From NCBI RefSeq assembly GCF_900156285.1, contig NZ_FTNC01000002.1, positions 124,001 to 188,000 of the forward strand: a stretch of 64,000 nt of DNA. The letters run 5' to 3'. Within the stretch, counting starts at the first letter, position 1, and every line of letters starts with the position of its first letter. This DNA is from Halanaerobium kushneri. Lineage in GTDB: Bacteria; Bacillota; Halanaerobiia; Halanaerobiales; Halanaerobiaceae. The position numbers and the translations under genes are program-made. This document shows, piece after piece, positions 34,998 to 44,104 of this stretch. The notes below the pieces were generated by a model, which was not told the origin of the DNA, ran no database searches, and was given only the letters and a program-made list of their open reading frames with translations.

Positions 34998-36704
34998 CTA
35001 TCTCTTTGCTTCCCAAATATCACACCAAACATTTTCATTATAAGAACCTTTAAAATCAGATTTACCCATTATCTTTTCAATAGTCTGTCTGATAATTTCA
35101 CTTGTATTTCCGTGAGCATTGATAAAAGTTTTAACCATAGGTACATCAATAAAGTGGTTGGTATAATTTAAGGAAACAAATACTGTTGGAATTTCAGCAG
35201 CATACCAGGGAACCTCATTATCCATTGGAGACTTCCACTTAATCCTGTAATTATTCTGCTGGGCATAACCCCTAACATCAGCAAAAACAAAAGCTGCATC
35301 ATATTTATCACGATATTCCATTATTTTACCTTTTTCACGGGATTCACCTTCGTTTAAATCAACCTCAAAACCTGCCTTTTCCAGTTCTTCAATAATTCTT
35401 TCTCTGGATGAGGTATCGCTATTATAAATTCCACCAAGCTCTCCATAGAGATAATATAATTTTATTCTTGGATGAGTCTCCGGGGTTATCGGCAGCTGAT
35501 CCAGGCTGTCTTTAACCAGAGTAATTCCCTGATCGGCAGCCTCTGCAGCCATTTCATGATGTTCCTTCTGACCAATTATCTCAAGCTTATCTTCTGCCGG
35601 TACTAACTGATCAGCCTCCGAATTCTGATGAAGATTAATTGCTGCTTTGAGTCCTAAAATTCTTTCCAGTGCCTCATTTAATCTTTGATCTGTAATTACT
35701 CCATTTTTGTAGCCTTCCAGCATAAACTGAAAATCTTCTTCCTTATCATTAAAGAATAAAAACATGTCACAGCCAGCAGCTATTGCACCAGGGACATAAT
35801 CCTTTCTTGACATAGCAGCTGTCATTCCTAGCATATGTGAGGCATCTGTTACTACCAGACCGTTAAAGCCCAATTTATCTCTTAAGAGATCATTTAATAA
35901 CTCTGAAGCCAGAGTTGCCGGCATAATATCCTGTTCGCTTAATTCCGGGTTCAGCTGTTTTGAGTATTCCGGCATTGCAATATGACCGGCCATAATACTC
36001 ATCAGACCATTGTCAATGTGGTGTTTGTATACTTTACCAAAAGTCTGATCCCATTTTTTTGGCTCAAAATCATTAATTCCTAAAACCAGATGCTGATCTC
36101 TTTCTTCAACACCATCACCGGGAAAATGCTTAACACAGGTAGCAATTTCACCAACTTCGCTGTCTTTTAAACCTTCAAGATAGGCTGAGGTATATTTAAT
36201 TACCTTCTCCGGTGTGTTTCCATAGGCTCTGGTGTTAACAATTGTATTCCGCCAGTTATATAAAATATCAACTGAGGGATCAAAATTCCAGTTTACTCCG
36301 AGAGCTGCTTCTTCTCGACCGCTGACCAGACCTGCATTATAGGCCACTTCTTCTGATTCTGAGGCCTCAGTCATTGCTCCACTGGCAATAAAAGTTCCAT
36401 TTGTTGAAGCACCATCGCCACCATTATCACAGTTGGCTGCTGCCAGCAGTGGAATTTTACTTGCTGCCTGCATATCTTTGATAAAATTATAAACTTCTTC
36501 AGATCTTTTACTGGCATATCTGATTCCACCAACATGATACTTCTTCACAATTTCTGCATTATCCGGATCAGCCAAATCACCATGAATCCTGGTGATAAAT
36601 AACTGGCCGATTTTTTCTTCCAGTGACATTTCAGAAATTGTGTCTTTTACCCATTTAATATCTTCATCATTTAAATAAAAAGGCTTTGCTTTTAAATCTA
36701 CCAT
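34998..36704 (-). CDS. GH3-family glycosidase
   Basis: The protein has 568 residues and no signal peptide. The catalytic nucleophile is D287 in LVVTDASHMLGM. The motif CVKHFPGDGVEERDQH lies where NagZ-type enzymes place their His-Asp acid/base dyad, so a beta-N-acetylhexosaminidase-like or phosphorylase-like activity is possible, as well as beta-glucosidase. A second Rossmann-like domain (about 400-560) follows. It is the last gene of a cluster with a glucuronidase and a GPH symporter, so its substrate is probably a beta-linked oligosaccharide taken up by them. GGAGG precedes the ATG. Confidence 0.88.
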   Translation of the reverse strand: MVDLKAKPFYLNDEDIKWVKDTISEMSLEEKIGQLFITRIHGDLADPDNAEIVKKYHVGGIRYASKRSEEVYNFIKDMQAASKIPLLAAANCDNGGDGASTNGTFIASGAMTEASESEEVAYNAGLVSGREEAALGVNWNFDPSVDILYNWRNTIVNTRAYGNTPEKVIKYTSAYLEGLKDSEVGEIATCVKHFPGDGVEERDQHLVLGINDFEPKKWDQTFGKVYKHHIDNGLMSIMAGHIAMPEYSKQLNPELSEQDIMPATLASELLNDLLRDKLGFNGLVVTDASHMLGMTAAMSRKDYVPGAIAAGCDMFLFFNDKEEDFQFMLEGYKNGVITDQRLNEALERILGLKAAINLHQNSEADQLVPAEDKLEIIGQKEHHEMAAEAADQGITLVKDSLDQLPITPETHPRIKLYYLYGELGGIYNSDTSSRERIIEELEKAGFEVDLNEGESREKGKIMEYRDKYDAAFVFADVRGYAQQNNYRIKWKSPMDNEVPWYAAEIPTVFVSLNYTNHFIDVPMVKTFINAHGNTSEIIRQTIEKIMGKSDFKGSYNENVWCDIWEAKR

Positions 36705-36720
36705 AATTACCTCCGTTTTT

Positions 36721-37563
36721 TTACTTTAAAATAAAATTAAATTTTTTAATCAGCTTTTCTTCATATTCACCCTGATAATTTCCACTGAAAAACTTTTCTG
36801 CTGCCTGATTAGCAAATTCTTGCCAGGATTCTTCTTCCTCACAGGGCATTATCGGATAAAATAATACTTCATTTTTCTCAGAGGCTCTTAAATCTCCCGG
36901 TGCATCACCGATCATTAATACTTGATTTTTATCATACCCTTTTGCCTTTAAATCCTTAATGTTAGCAGCTTTCGAACCAGCTTCCTGACCAAGTATGACT
37001 TTAACATACTTCTTTAAATCATAACTCTCCCATTCATCTAAAAGAGCTTCCTGATTAGCTGAAGAAACAACTGCTAGATCTGCTTTAGCTGAGATTTCAG
37101 CAAGTGATTTTTTAACTCCTATAAAAACTTTTCCCTGATTTTTTTCCAGTTTTGAAATCTCCTGATTAACCCGCTGACTCCATTGAAGTGCTAATTTAAG
37201 CTGCTGATTATTCTCATTATTTTTAATGGCTCTTTTTAAAGCAGGGTTGGATAATTCGCTGCTTTCTTGAGTCCATTTTTCAATCTGATTAATTTGGGGC
37301 AGTTGATAACCTTCTTTTTTTAATTCATTAAAAGTTTTAACCAGACCCTGAAAGCGGTTGATACCTCTGCTGTGAGAATAAAGATTAACCTTATCCCAGT
37401 GTTTCAAAAAATCTTCTTCCATCTCCTCTAACTGCCAGACTTTAACTGCCTGCGGACCAAAAGCTTTTTTATGTTTTTCAGTCATTGTATCAATCGCTGA
37501 ACCATCAGAATCAATGCAGATCAGATATTCTTTTTCTTTTAGATAATTATCAATAAGGTTCAT
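36721..37563 (-). CDS. HAD-family hydrolase
   Basis: The protein has 280 residues. The nucleophile motif LICIDSDGSAIDTM (D-x-D), a second motif AVVSSANQ and the metal-site motif VLMIGDAPGDLRASE mark a HAD phosphatase with a large helical cap (about 40-170). It lies between the GH3 and GH2 genes in the same direction and is probably a sugar-phosphate phosphatase of that pathway. The exact substrate is unknown. Confidence 0.82.
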   Translation of the reverse strand: MNLIDNYLKEKEYLICIDSDGSAIDTMTEKHKKAFGPQAVKVWQLEEMEEDFLKHWDKVNLYSHSRGINRFQGLVKTFNELKKEGYQLPQINQIEKWTQESSELSNPALKRAIKNNENNQQLKLALQWSQRVNQEISKLEKNQGKVFIGVKKSLAEISAKADLAVVSSANQEALLDEWESYDLKKYVKVILGQEAGSKAANIKDLKAKGYDKNQVLMIGDAPGDLRASEKNEVLFYPIMPCEEEESWQEFANQAAEKFFSGNYQGEYEEKLIKKFNFILK

Positions 37564-37600
37564 TTTTTCACCCGCTCTTATTTGTGATATATTTTACTTA

Positions 37601-37634
37601 TACCCGGTCCAGATAGGCTTATTTGGACCGGGTA
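37601..37634. repeat. GC-rich palindrome between uidA and the HAD gene
   Basis: TACCCGGTCCA pairs exactly with TGGACCGGGTA around a 12-base loop. No U-tract is present. It shares its core with the palindrome at 34949-34988, and both stand directly behind a gene end. Confidence 0.8.
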
Positions 37635-37657
37635 CAAAAGAATCATTTCACTATTGT

Positions 37658-39469
37658 TTAAGCTTTATAATTATTCGGCATTTCTTCCCATCTCTTTTTT
37701 AAAAGATGAGCTGACATCTTAGGCTGCCTGTCTCTGGTAAAAGCACCTTTTTTATTGCCGTTAACTCTTAAAATACCTTCTACAGTCTGGAAGTCAGCAA
37801 AATTCCACATCTGTTCTCCAACTATTGAATTACAGTTATCAAAAACCTGATGCTGAACTTCTAAATATTCATTTTGATACTCCTCAGACCACTGAACTGA
37901 AGGTAGTTTGTGAATACCTGCCTTGGTATCTGCACCATATTCGGTCATTACAATTGGCTTTCCTTCTTTTTCCCAGCCGGCAAGTTCTTCTTCAAAATCT
38001 TTCTGAGCATATTCTAGTTCAGAACCCCCAATGATATACCAGCCGTAATAGCGATTTAGCGATATCACATCAGCAAACTGGGCTACATTACACTTGCCAT
38101 AGGGGGCAGTCATAATATTGGTAAACGTAAGAGGTCTCTTTTGAGGATCAAGGCCCCGGGCAAAGGAGAAAATTTCTGCAAAGTATTCTTCTGCTCTTTT
38201 TTGAGCACTATCCGGTTCATTGGCCAGGCACCACATAACAACAGAAGCATGGTTTTTATCTCTCTTCATTAAACGCTTAATTTCTCTTTTATGATTTTTT
38301 ATTGTCTGCTCGTGGACAATTTCTTTTTCAAAGAACTCCGATTCTTTACCTGTACCTGCAGCCAGGAAGTTCATATTCATATCAAAAAGTCCGACTGCAG
38401 GAGTTTCATCGATTACTACAACCCCTCTGCGGTCACACATTCGATAAAATTCTTCGTCATAAGGATAGTGTGAGGTGCGAACTGAGTTAGCTCCAATCCA
38501 GTCCAAAAGCTCAGCATCTCTGATCATTACTGCCGGATCAAAACCGCGTCCGTTAATCTCACTGTCCTGATGCTTACCAAAACCTTTGAAATAAAATGGC
38601 TCATCATTAATTAAAAAGCGGTTGCCTTTAACTTCAACTGTCCTAATTCCTACCGGCAGTGGATAATTATCGACCAGCTCTCCTGCACTTAACAGACTTA
38701 CTTCCAGATTATAGAGATATCCTTCTCCAGGCTGCCAGAGCTTAACGTCTTCAAACTTCAATCTGCCTTCTGCACCTGAGTTTTGGGCAACAACTTCGCC
38801 GTCAGCGTCCTTTAATTCAACCCTTATTTCAGAATGAGAGCTGCTTTTAATTTCATATTCTACAATACCGGTACTATCATCAAAATCTGTAACTGTGCTA
38901 ATGTCATAAATATAGTCCTTAGGCAGAAGCTGCAGTTTTACTGCAGAGTGGATTCCAGCATAATTAAAGAAATCAAAATAAGGGAAGAGTCTCCTTTTGC
39001 CATCATCATATTCTTTAATCTGTCCTGTAGGGATAGTTGTTAAATCTAATTCATTATTAACAACTACAACCAGAGTATTTTTGGCTCCAAAATCAGCTGC
39101 TTCATTAATAATTGCTCCAAAGGGCATATATCCGCCTTCATGTTCAGCAATTTTTTCGCCATTTAGCCAGACTTCCGCTCTGTGAGTTGCACTGCCAAAG
39201 CGCAGGTTAATATTTTTTTGCTGCCATTCTTCTGCCAGATAAAATTCTGTCTGATACCAGACGTCTCCAACATGTTCTCTAATATCTTTATCTGTAAAAA
39301 GATCATTATAACTTGAAGGAACAGGCACTTCTTTGTAATCATTTAAACCGTTCTGCCAGCCTTCTTCTCTCCCCTTTTCTTCAAAATCAACTTTAAACTT
39401 CCAGATCCCTGATAAATCAATCACCTGACGGGTTGCAGATTCAGCAGGATATAAAAATTGTGATTCCAT
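37658..39469 (-). CDS. uidA: Beta-glucuronidase, GH2
   Basis: The protein is 603 residues long, the same length as E. coli UidA, with the sugar-binding, immunoglobulin-like and TIM-barrel domains in order. The acid/base is E418 in MWCLANEPDS and the nucleophile is E510 in VMTEYGADT. The conserved QFADVISLNRYYGWY of glucuronidases is present. It has no signal peptide and so hydrolyses imported beta-glucuronides. Its neighbour upstream is a GPH symporter of the UidB type. ACGGAG precedes the ATG. Confidence 0.93.
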   Translation of the reverse strand: MESQFLYPAESATRQVIDLSGIWKFKVDFEEKGREEGWQNGLNDYKEVPVPSSYNDLFTDKDIREHVGDVWYQTEFYLAEEWQQKNINLRFGSATHRAEVWLNGEKIAEHEGGYMPFGAIINEAADFGAKNTLVVVVNNELDLTTIPTGQIKEYDDGKRRLFPYFDFFNYAGIHSAVKLQLLPKDYIYDISTVTDFDDSTGIVEYEIKSSSHSEIRVELKDADGEVVAQNSGAEGRLKFEDVKLWQPGEGYLYNLEVSLLSAGELVDNYPLPVGIRTVEVKGNRFLINDEPFYFKGFGKHQDSEINGRGFDPAVMIRDAELLDWIGANSVRTSHYPYDEEFYRMCDRRGVVVIDETPAVGLFDMNMNFLAAGTGKESEFFEKEIVHEQTIKNHKREIKRLMKRDKNHASVVMWCLANEPDSAQKRAEEYFAEIFSFARGLDPQKRPLTFTNIMTAPYGKCNVAQFADVISLNRYYGWYIIGGSELEYAQKDFEEELAGWEKEGKPIVMTEYGADTKAGIHKLPSVQWSEEYQNEYLEVQHQVFDNCNSIVGEQMWNFADFQTVEGILRVNGNKKGAFTRDRQPKMSAHLLKKRWEEMPNNYKA

Positions 39470-39512
39470 TTTTTATCACTCCGTTTATTTAAAATTTTAA
39501 AAATATAATTAT

Positions 39513-39549
39513 AGAGCTTCTCTAATATATATAATTTTAGAAAAGCCCT
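39513..39549 (-). terminator. Possible terminator behind the GPH symporter gene
   Basis: AGAGCTTCTCTAA pairs imperfectly with TTAGAAAAGCCCT around an AT-rich loop. On the minus strand the run TATAATTATATTTTT follows. It is weak, and read-through into uidA is likely. Confidence 0.5.
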
Positions 39550-39587
39550 AATAATATTTCATTCATTATACTATTAATTCAAAATTA

Positions 39588-41069
39588 TTAAGCAGTAGTT
39601 GAAGCTACAGTTTTCCTCTCATCGATTTCATCCTGAATTTCGGCCATTTTTTCTGCATCAAGAGGATAGAATTTCATAGCAATTAGAGATGCCACATGCC
39701 CGATTAATGGTAAACCAAAAACAATAAACATTATGGCAATTTCCAGCCCCTGACCAACAGGAGAGTTGGGTGGAATCTTTTGGGCACCATATCCTGCCAG
39801 TGAAATACTAAGCCCCATTATTACTGTACCTAAAGAAGAAATCATTTTATCCACAAAGGAAAAAATAGTGCCAATGAATCCAGACATAAATCTGCCTGAG
39901 CGATAAGTTTCGTAATCGGTACAGTCGGCAATCATTGGAATAACAATATTACCAGCTAACTGACTTACTGAATATTGAGCACCTAAAAGTATTAAAAGAA
40001 TTAATACTTGAGTTGAAAATTCTCCTGATGCTAAAAATGGTGTAGCAACAACAAGCATTAAAACTAATATTGTTCCACCCCAGGTTAATCTAACAAAAGA
40101 TTTTTTAAGACCAACTTTTTCTGCATATTTAACTCCTAAATAGGTAACTATTACAGCTGGTACTGTCACCCAGAGTGTAAATTTACCCTGAAGAGCAGTA
40201 TTATATAGAATATTGGAAAAGAAGTAAACGAAACCAGCTCTTCTTGCAGTCATAGCTAATTTATCAGTAGAAGCAGCCACAATTAACATTTTCAAAGGTC
40301 TGTTGTTTTTTAATACTTCCCAGGCATCCTTAAATTTAACTTCTTTAGAATTTTCAGCCAGTCCAAAATATTCAGTTCTGTCTTTTGACCAGATACCAAT
40401 AATTGCTAAGATAGTCATCACAAAAGAAGCAGCCATAAATACAATAGATACAGTTGACCATAAGGCAGGATCATTAACATTCTGAGCATATTTAGGTGCC
40501 ATATAGGTCATAATAAACCAGGTACCACCAGAAAATAATAAAGTGTTATATATTGCATCAAAAAAAGTAAAAAGTGGTCTTTGAGCTGGATCATTAGTTA
40601 GAGCTGCCTGAGCTCCTTTAGTACAGGAAGTCTGAAAAGTATACCCAATAATTGCTAAACCATATAAAACTGCTGTAACAATATACTTTGTCTGTTCTGA
40701 CCATTCAGGTGGGACATGAAACAGGGCTATTAGCATTACTACTAAAATAATATTTCCTACTAGCATAAAGGGACGATATTTTCCAAACTTAGTGTCAGTC
40801 TTGTCAAGTACAAACCCAATAATCGGATCGGTAAAACCATCAAACATTCTCATTGCAGTTGCTATACCACCAACAATAGCTGCTGATAAACCTAAAACAT
40901 TCTGAGTAAAAAAGGCATAATACATTATTAATAAAAAGGCTGTGTTTGTAGCAGTATTATTTAAAGCAAAAAATGCAATCTGCCATTTTTCTGCGTTATG
41001 ATACTTTCCCTTTTCTTTCAATTTTTCTCTTTTCTTTTTAATTTCTTTTTGATCTGGCTTATTTAACAT
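39588..41069 (-). CDS. GPH-family sugar:cation symporter
   Basis: The 493-residue protein has about twelve membrane spans. The early family motif MRMFDGFTDPIIGFVLDKTDTKFGKYRPF is clear over its length. The family (MelB, UidB, XynB) imports glycosides, pentosides and hexuronides with Na+ or H+. Placement in front of uidA suggests beta-glucuronides. AGGAGG precedes the ATG. The 295-base stretch upstream (41070-41364) holds its promoter region, a small palindrome TCCGGCCCTTCCGGA (41102-41116) and the terminator of the next gene. Confidence 0.92.
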   Translation of the reverse strand: MLNKPDQKEIKKKREKLKEKGKYHNAEKWQIAFFALNNTATNTAFLLIMYYAFFTQNVLGLSAAIVGGIATAMRMFDGFTDPIIGFVLDKTDTKFGKYRPFMLVGNIILVVMLIALFHVPPEWSEQTKYIVTAVLYGLAIIGYTFQTSCTKGAQAALTNDPAQRPLFTFFDAIYNTLLFSGGTWFIMTYMAPKYAQNVNDPALWSTVSIVFMAASFVMTILAIIGIWSKDRTEYFGLAENSKEVKFKDAWEVLKNNRPLKMLIVAASTDKLAMTARRAGFVYFFSNILYNTALQGKFTLWVTVPAVIVTYLGVKYAEKVGLKKSFVRLTWGGTILVLMLVVATPFLASGEFSTQVLILLILLGAQYSVSQLAGNIVIPMIADCTDYETYRSGRFMSGFIGTIFSFVDKMISSLGTVIMGLSISLAGYGAQKIPPNSPVGQGLEIAIMFIVFGLPLIGHVASLIAMKFYPLDAEKMAEIQDEIDERKTVASTTA

Positions 41070-41289
41070 TAATAAGTCCTCCTAGTTTTTTAATGGATTT
41101 AGTCCGGCCCTTCCGGATTGAGCTGAACTACGAAAATCATGTCTTATAGGACTTATGTTAGATTTAACTAACTCTTATATAACTTCTAATAACATTATAA
41201 AATAAAAATATTGTAATTTCGTCTCTATTTATTTGGAATTAATAAATAAAAATCCAGTTAAATTGAATTTATTCAGAAACAAATCATTA

Positions 41290-41333
41290 AAACCCAAAGA
41301 AAAGATAATTAACTGTTTCTTTTCTTTGGGTTT
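41290..41333 (-). terminator. Terminator of the AraC-GH39 gene
   Basis: AAACCCAAAGAAAAGA pairs perfectly with its complement at 41318-41333. T-runs are short on the minus strand and longer on the plus strand, so it may serve both. Confidence 0.75.
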
Positions 41334-41364
41334 CTATTTTTTCCTATAAATATTTAGTTTTTAG

Positions 41365-43839
41365 TTAAATTTGAAACTGTTTTCTTAGCAGATAAAATTC
41401 TATCCCATGACTTTTAATTTCACCCTGAAGTTTATACTTACCCTCCAGATCGAGATATTCAATTCTTAAATCAGGAAATGATTTGTATTTTAAATATTTA
41501 ATTTCATGATTATTCAGGTCAGAAGGAGCACCCATCTTCAACCACTGATCAAAAGCAGAACCAGAATCTCTATTCAATTTATACTGACTGAGCTTATACT
41601 TGCCTTTTAATCCATTAAGTTTAAATATAAATTTCAGGTCAGATTTATTTTCAAAAACCTGATACCTGTTATATTTATCAATAATACTGTAATCAGCATT
41701 TTGATAACTTTTACTCAAATAAGCATAATTATAAATCAAAAATTGAAGATCATCTCCCCGGGCAGTAATTATATAATTATCACCCTGTGCAATAATCTTA
41801 TCTCCCAGTTCTGATAAAACTATATAGGCATAATAACCAGATTTTTTAATTCCCTCTGTATTCATTAATCCTCTGCCACCAAAAAATGGTAATTCGTTAA
41901 TCGGCCACTCCGAAATTAAATCTGATAAATTTAAATAACCCAGCCCATCTAAATAATCCTGAAGTTTTAAGGCATTATCTATTATAAAATCTGACATAAA
42001 AGCAGTATCATGTACCAGTTCTTTTGCATTCCAGCTGACATTCCAGCGGGTTGCTATTAATTCTGCCTTCGGATAATAATCCTGCAGCAGTTTTTTTATT
42101 TTTTTAGACATCTTTATTGAGTAATCCTTTTCTTTAAACTTAAATTTAATATCTTCCAGGGTACTTTCCTTATAAAATTGACTCATATCAATTTCTTCTT
42201 CGATTACTGGCACTGAATTATGATAGAGATTGATATTATAAAAATCTACAGCAATATTATTTTTTTCTGCATATTTCAAAAATTTTTGAGAAAGAAAATT
42301 TTCTTCAAAAAATGTTTCTGAAGCCGGTCCAACTCGCAGTAATTTAGAAATACCTTTTATTTTCTCAGCTGTCCTGGCATAAAATTCAAAATATTCAAGC
42401 TCTGTTCCAGCCCAGTGAAAACCCTGATGAGGAAATTCAGTCCAGACCTGAAAATACCAGCTTTTTACCTCTTCAATACTATATCTATTAATCAAATGTA
42501 TTATAAATGCATTAATCAGCTCAAGCCAGGCTTCTATTTTTTGAGGTGGCGAAAAATTAGCCTGATAATAAAAAATAGTTTTATCTTTTTGACTGGCCAG
42601 TAGCTCAGGCATAAAACTTAAGGTAATAAATGGTTTTAAATTATTTTCTAAAATAAAATCTATTATATTATCAACAAGTTTCCAGTTATAATGGATGTTT
42701 TCCAGACTATCACCTTTACAAACTTCCAGATCATCATTAAAGATACCTTCAAAACGTAAATATTCAAAATTTATCTCCTGCTGAAGCTCTCTAATCTGAT
42801 GGCGTAGATTTGAATCCAGAATACTTTGAGCTGTTCCAGCATTAATTAGTTTTTGCCAGACAGGCCTTACATTTTTTATTCTCTCTGACTCAATTAAGTT
42901 AATTTCACTCTCTATTTTTTTAACCTGACTGAAATTATTTTCTTTAAAGTATTTGATTACTTTCTCAAAATATTGAATATAATAACTGAGCTCACCAAAC
43001 TCTTCAATTAAATTTAGCTTTTTTAGTTGGGGATAATTTTTCTTTACTGCAAGCGGACTCTCTTCAAAATACTCATTAAATACTCTATAAAAACTCTTCA
43101 CATTTCTAAAACCTGCTTTAAGTGCAATCTGATTAATATTTTGATCTGTATAAAGAAGTTCTGACAGTATTTTTTCCAGCCGCAATCGGTCCAAAAATTT
43201 TTTGAAATTAACTCCAGTTAATAGTTTAAATTTTTCTGATAGATAAGAACTATTATAATGTAATTCTTCTGCAATTTCCTTTAATGTCAAATTTTTTTGA
43301 ATTTGATTTTCCAATTTTTCAATCACTTTAAGTACTATATTTCCCCTTGCTTCCTGATAAAATTGATCCTGACGTTGATTATAAATACAGTAATTGTTAT
43401 TCAGCTCTCGAAAAAGTTCAGCTAGATTTTTCTTTATTTTTTCTTCCACTTGATAATGAGAAGAAAAATAATCTCTGGCTATTAAAGCAATTAAATATTT
43501 AATCTTAGTCAGATTATCCTGATTATTTAATTTGTATATCTTAGTTTCAAAGTTAGAAATTAAATTCAACAAATAACTATATTTAAAGTTAAAAACAAGA
43601 TATTCAGCATCTTTTGATTTTCTAAGCAGCTGAAAGGGGGTATAACTATTAATTATCTTAATTTCCCCTGCCTTTAAATTTATTATATCTCTGGACTCAC
43701 TATTGTTGCTATAAGTTATTTTACCCTTTAAAAGCCAGATGATTTTTAAACTTCGATTAAATTTTTGCTGTTTTACAAGTGAATTAAGAGAAATGTTAAG
43801 GGGAAGACCAAATTTAAAATCTATTTTTTCGTAATTCAT
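41365..43839 (-). CDS. AraC-type regulator fused to a degenerate GH39 domain
   Basis: The protein has 824 residues. A cupin-like N-terminal region (about 1-100) and an AraC/XylS double helix-turn-helix (about 165-270, TLKEIAEELHYNSSYLSEKF and INQIALKAGFRNVKSFYRVF) are followed by a GH39 beta-xylosidase-like barrel and beta domain (about 320-824). The acid/base glutamate is kept (E468 in VWTEFPH), but the nucleophile glutamate of the TEF/TEW motif is arginine (R598 in IATRWNVSWN). The barrel is therefore probably a sugar-sensing module without hydrolytic activity. It may control the glucuronide cluster downstream. GAGGAG precedes the ATG. Confidence 0.88.
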   Translation of the reverse strand: MNYEKIDFKFGLPLNISLNSLVKQQKFNRSLKIIWLLKGKITYSNNSESRDIINLKAGEIKIINSYTPFQLLRKSKDAEYLVFNFKYSYLLNLISNFETKIYKLNNQDNLTKIKYLIALIARDYFSSHYQVEEKIKKNLAELFRELNNNYCIYNQRQDQFYQEARGNIVLKVIEKLENQIQKNLTLKEIAEELHYNSSYLSEKFKLLTGVNFKKFLDRLRLEKILSELLYTDQNINQIALKAGFRNVKSFYRVFNEYFEESPLAVKKNYPQLKKLNLIEEFGELSYYIQYFEKVIKYFKENNFSQVKKIESEINLIESERIKNVRPVWQKLINAGTAQSILDSNLRHQIRELQQEINFEYLRFEGIFNDDLEVCKGDSLENIHYNWKLVDNIIDFILENNLKPFITLSFMPELLASQKDKTIFYYQANFSPPQKIEAWLELINAFIIHLINRYSIEEVKSWYFQVWTEFPHQGFHWAGTELEYFEFYARTAEKIKGISKLLRVGPASETFFEENFLSQKFLKYAEKNNIAVDFYNINLYHNSVPVIEEEIDMSQFYKESTLEDIKFKFKEKDYSIKMSKKIKKLLQDYYPKAELIATRWNVSWNAKELVHDTAFMSDFIIDNALKLQDYLDGLGYLNLSDLISEWPINELPFFGGRGLMNTEGIKKSGYYAYIVLSELGDKIIAQGDNYIITARGDDLQFLIYNYAYLSKSYQNADYSIIDKYNRYQVFENKSDLKFIFKLNGLKGKYKLSQYKLNRDSGSAFDQWLKMGAPSDLNNHEIKYLKYKSFPDLRIEYLDLEGKYKLQGEIKSHGIEFYLLRKQFQI

Positions 43840-43922
43840 TACTTAAAACTCCTCAAATATTTTATAGGGTACTCTAAAACTTAATTTTATTATATCATCT
43901 ACAGCTAAAAATGTATAAATAA

Positions 43923-43951
43923 ATACCGGTTATTGGAATTATAAACGGTAT
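43923..43951. promoter_or_regulatory. Inverted repeat in the divergent promoter region
   Basis: ATACCGGTTAT and ATAAACGGTAT are complementary at 10 of 11 positions, spaced by 7 bases. It lies between the AraC-GH39 gene and the chemoreceptor gene and is a candidate operator for either. Confidence 0.45.
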
Positions 43952-44104
43952 CTATACAAATATTATTAAATTTTCCTATTAAAAGCAGGGATTATTCTAC
44001 CTATCACGAATTATTATTAATATAGCTTATTAAAGAAGAAGCTATTTTATTTTTGTCTGTAAATAAATTTTAAAATTATATAATAAATAAATGGAGGGAA
44101 GTTT

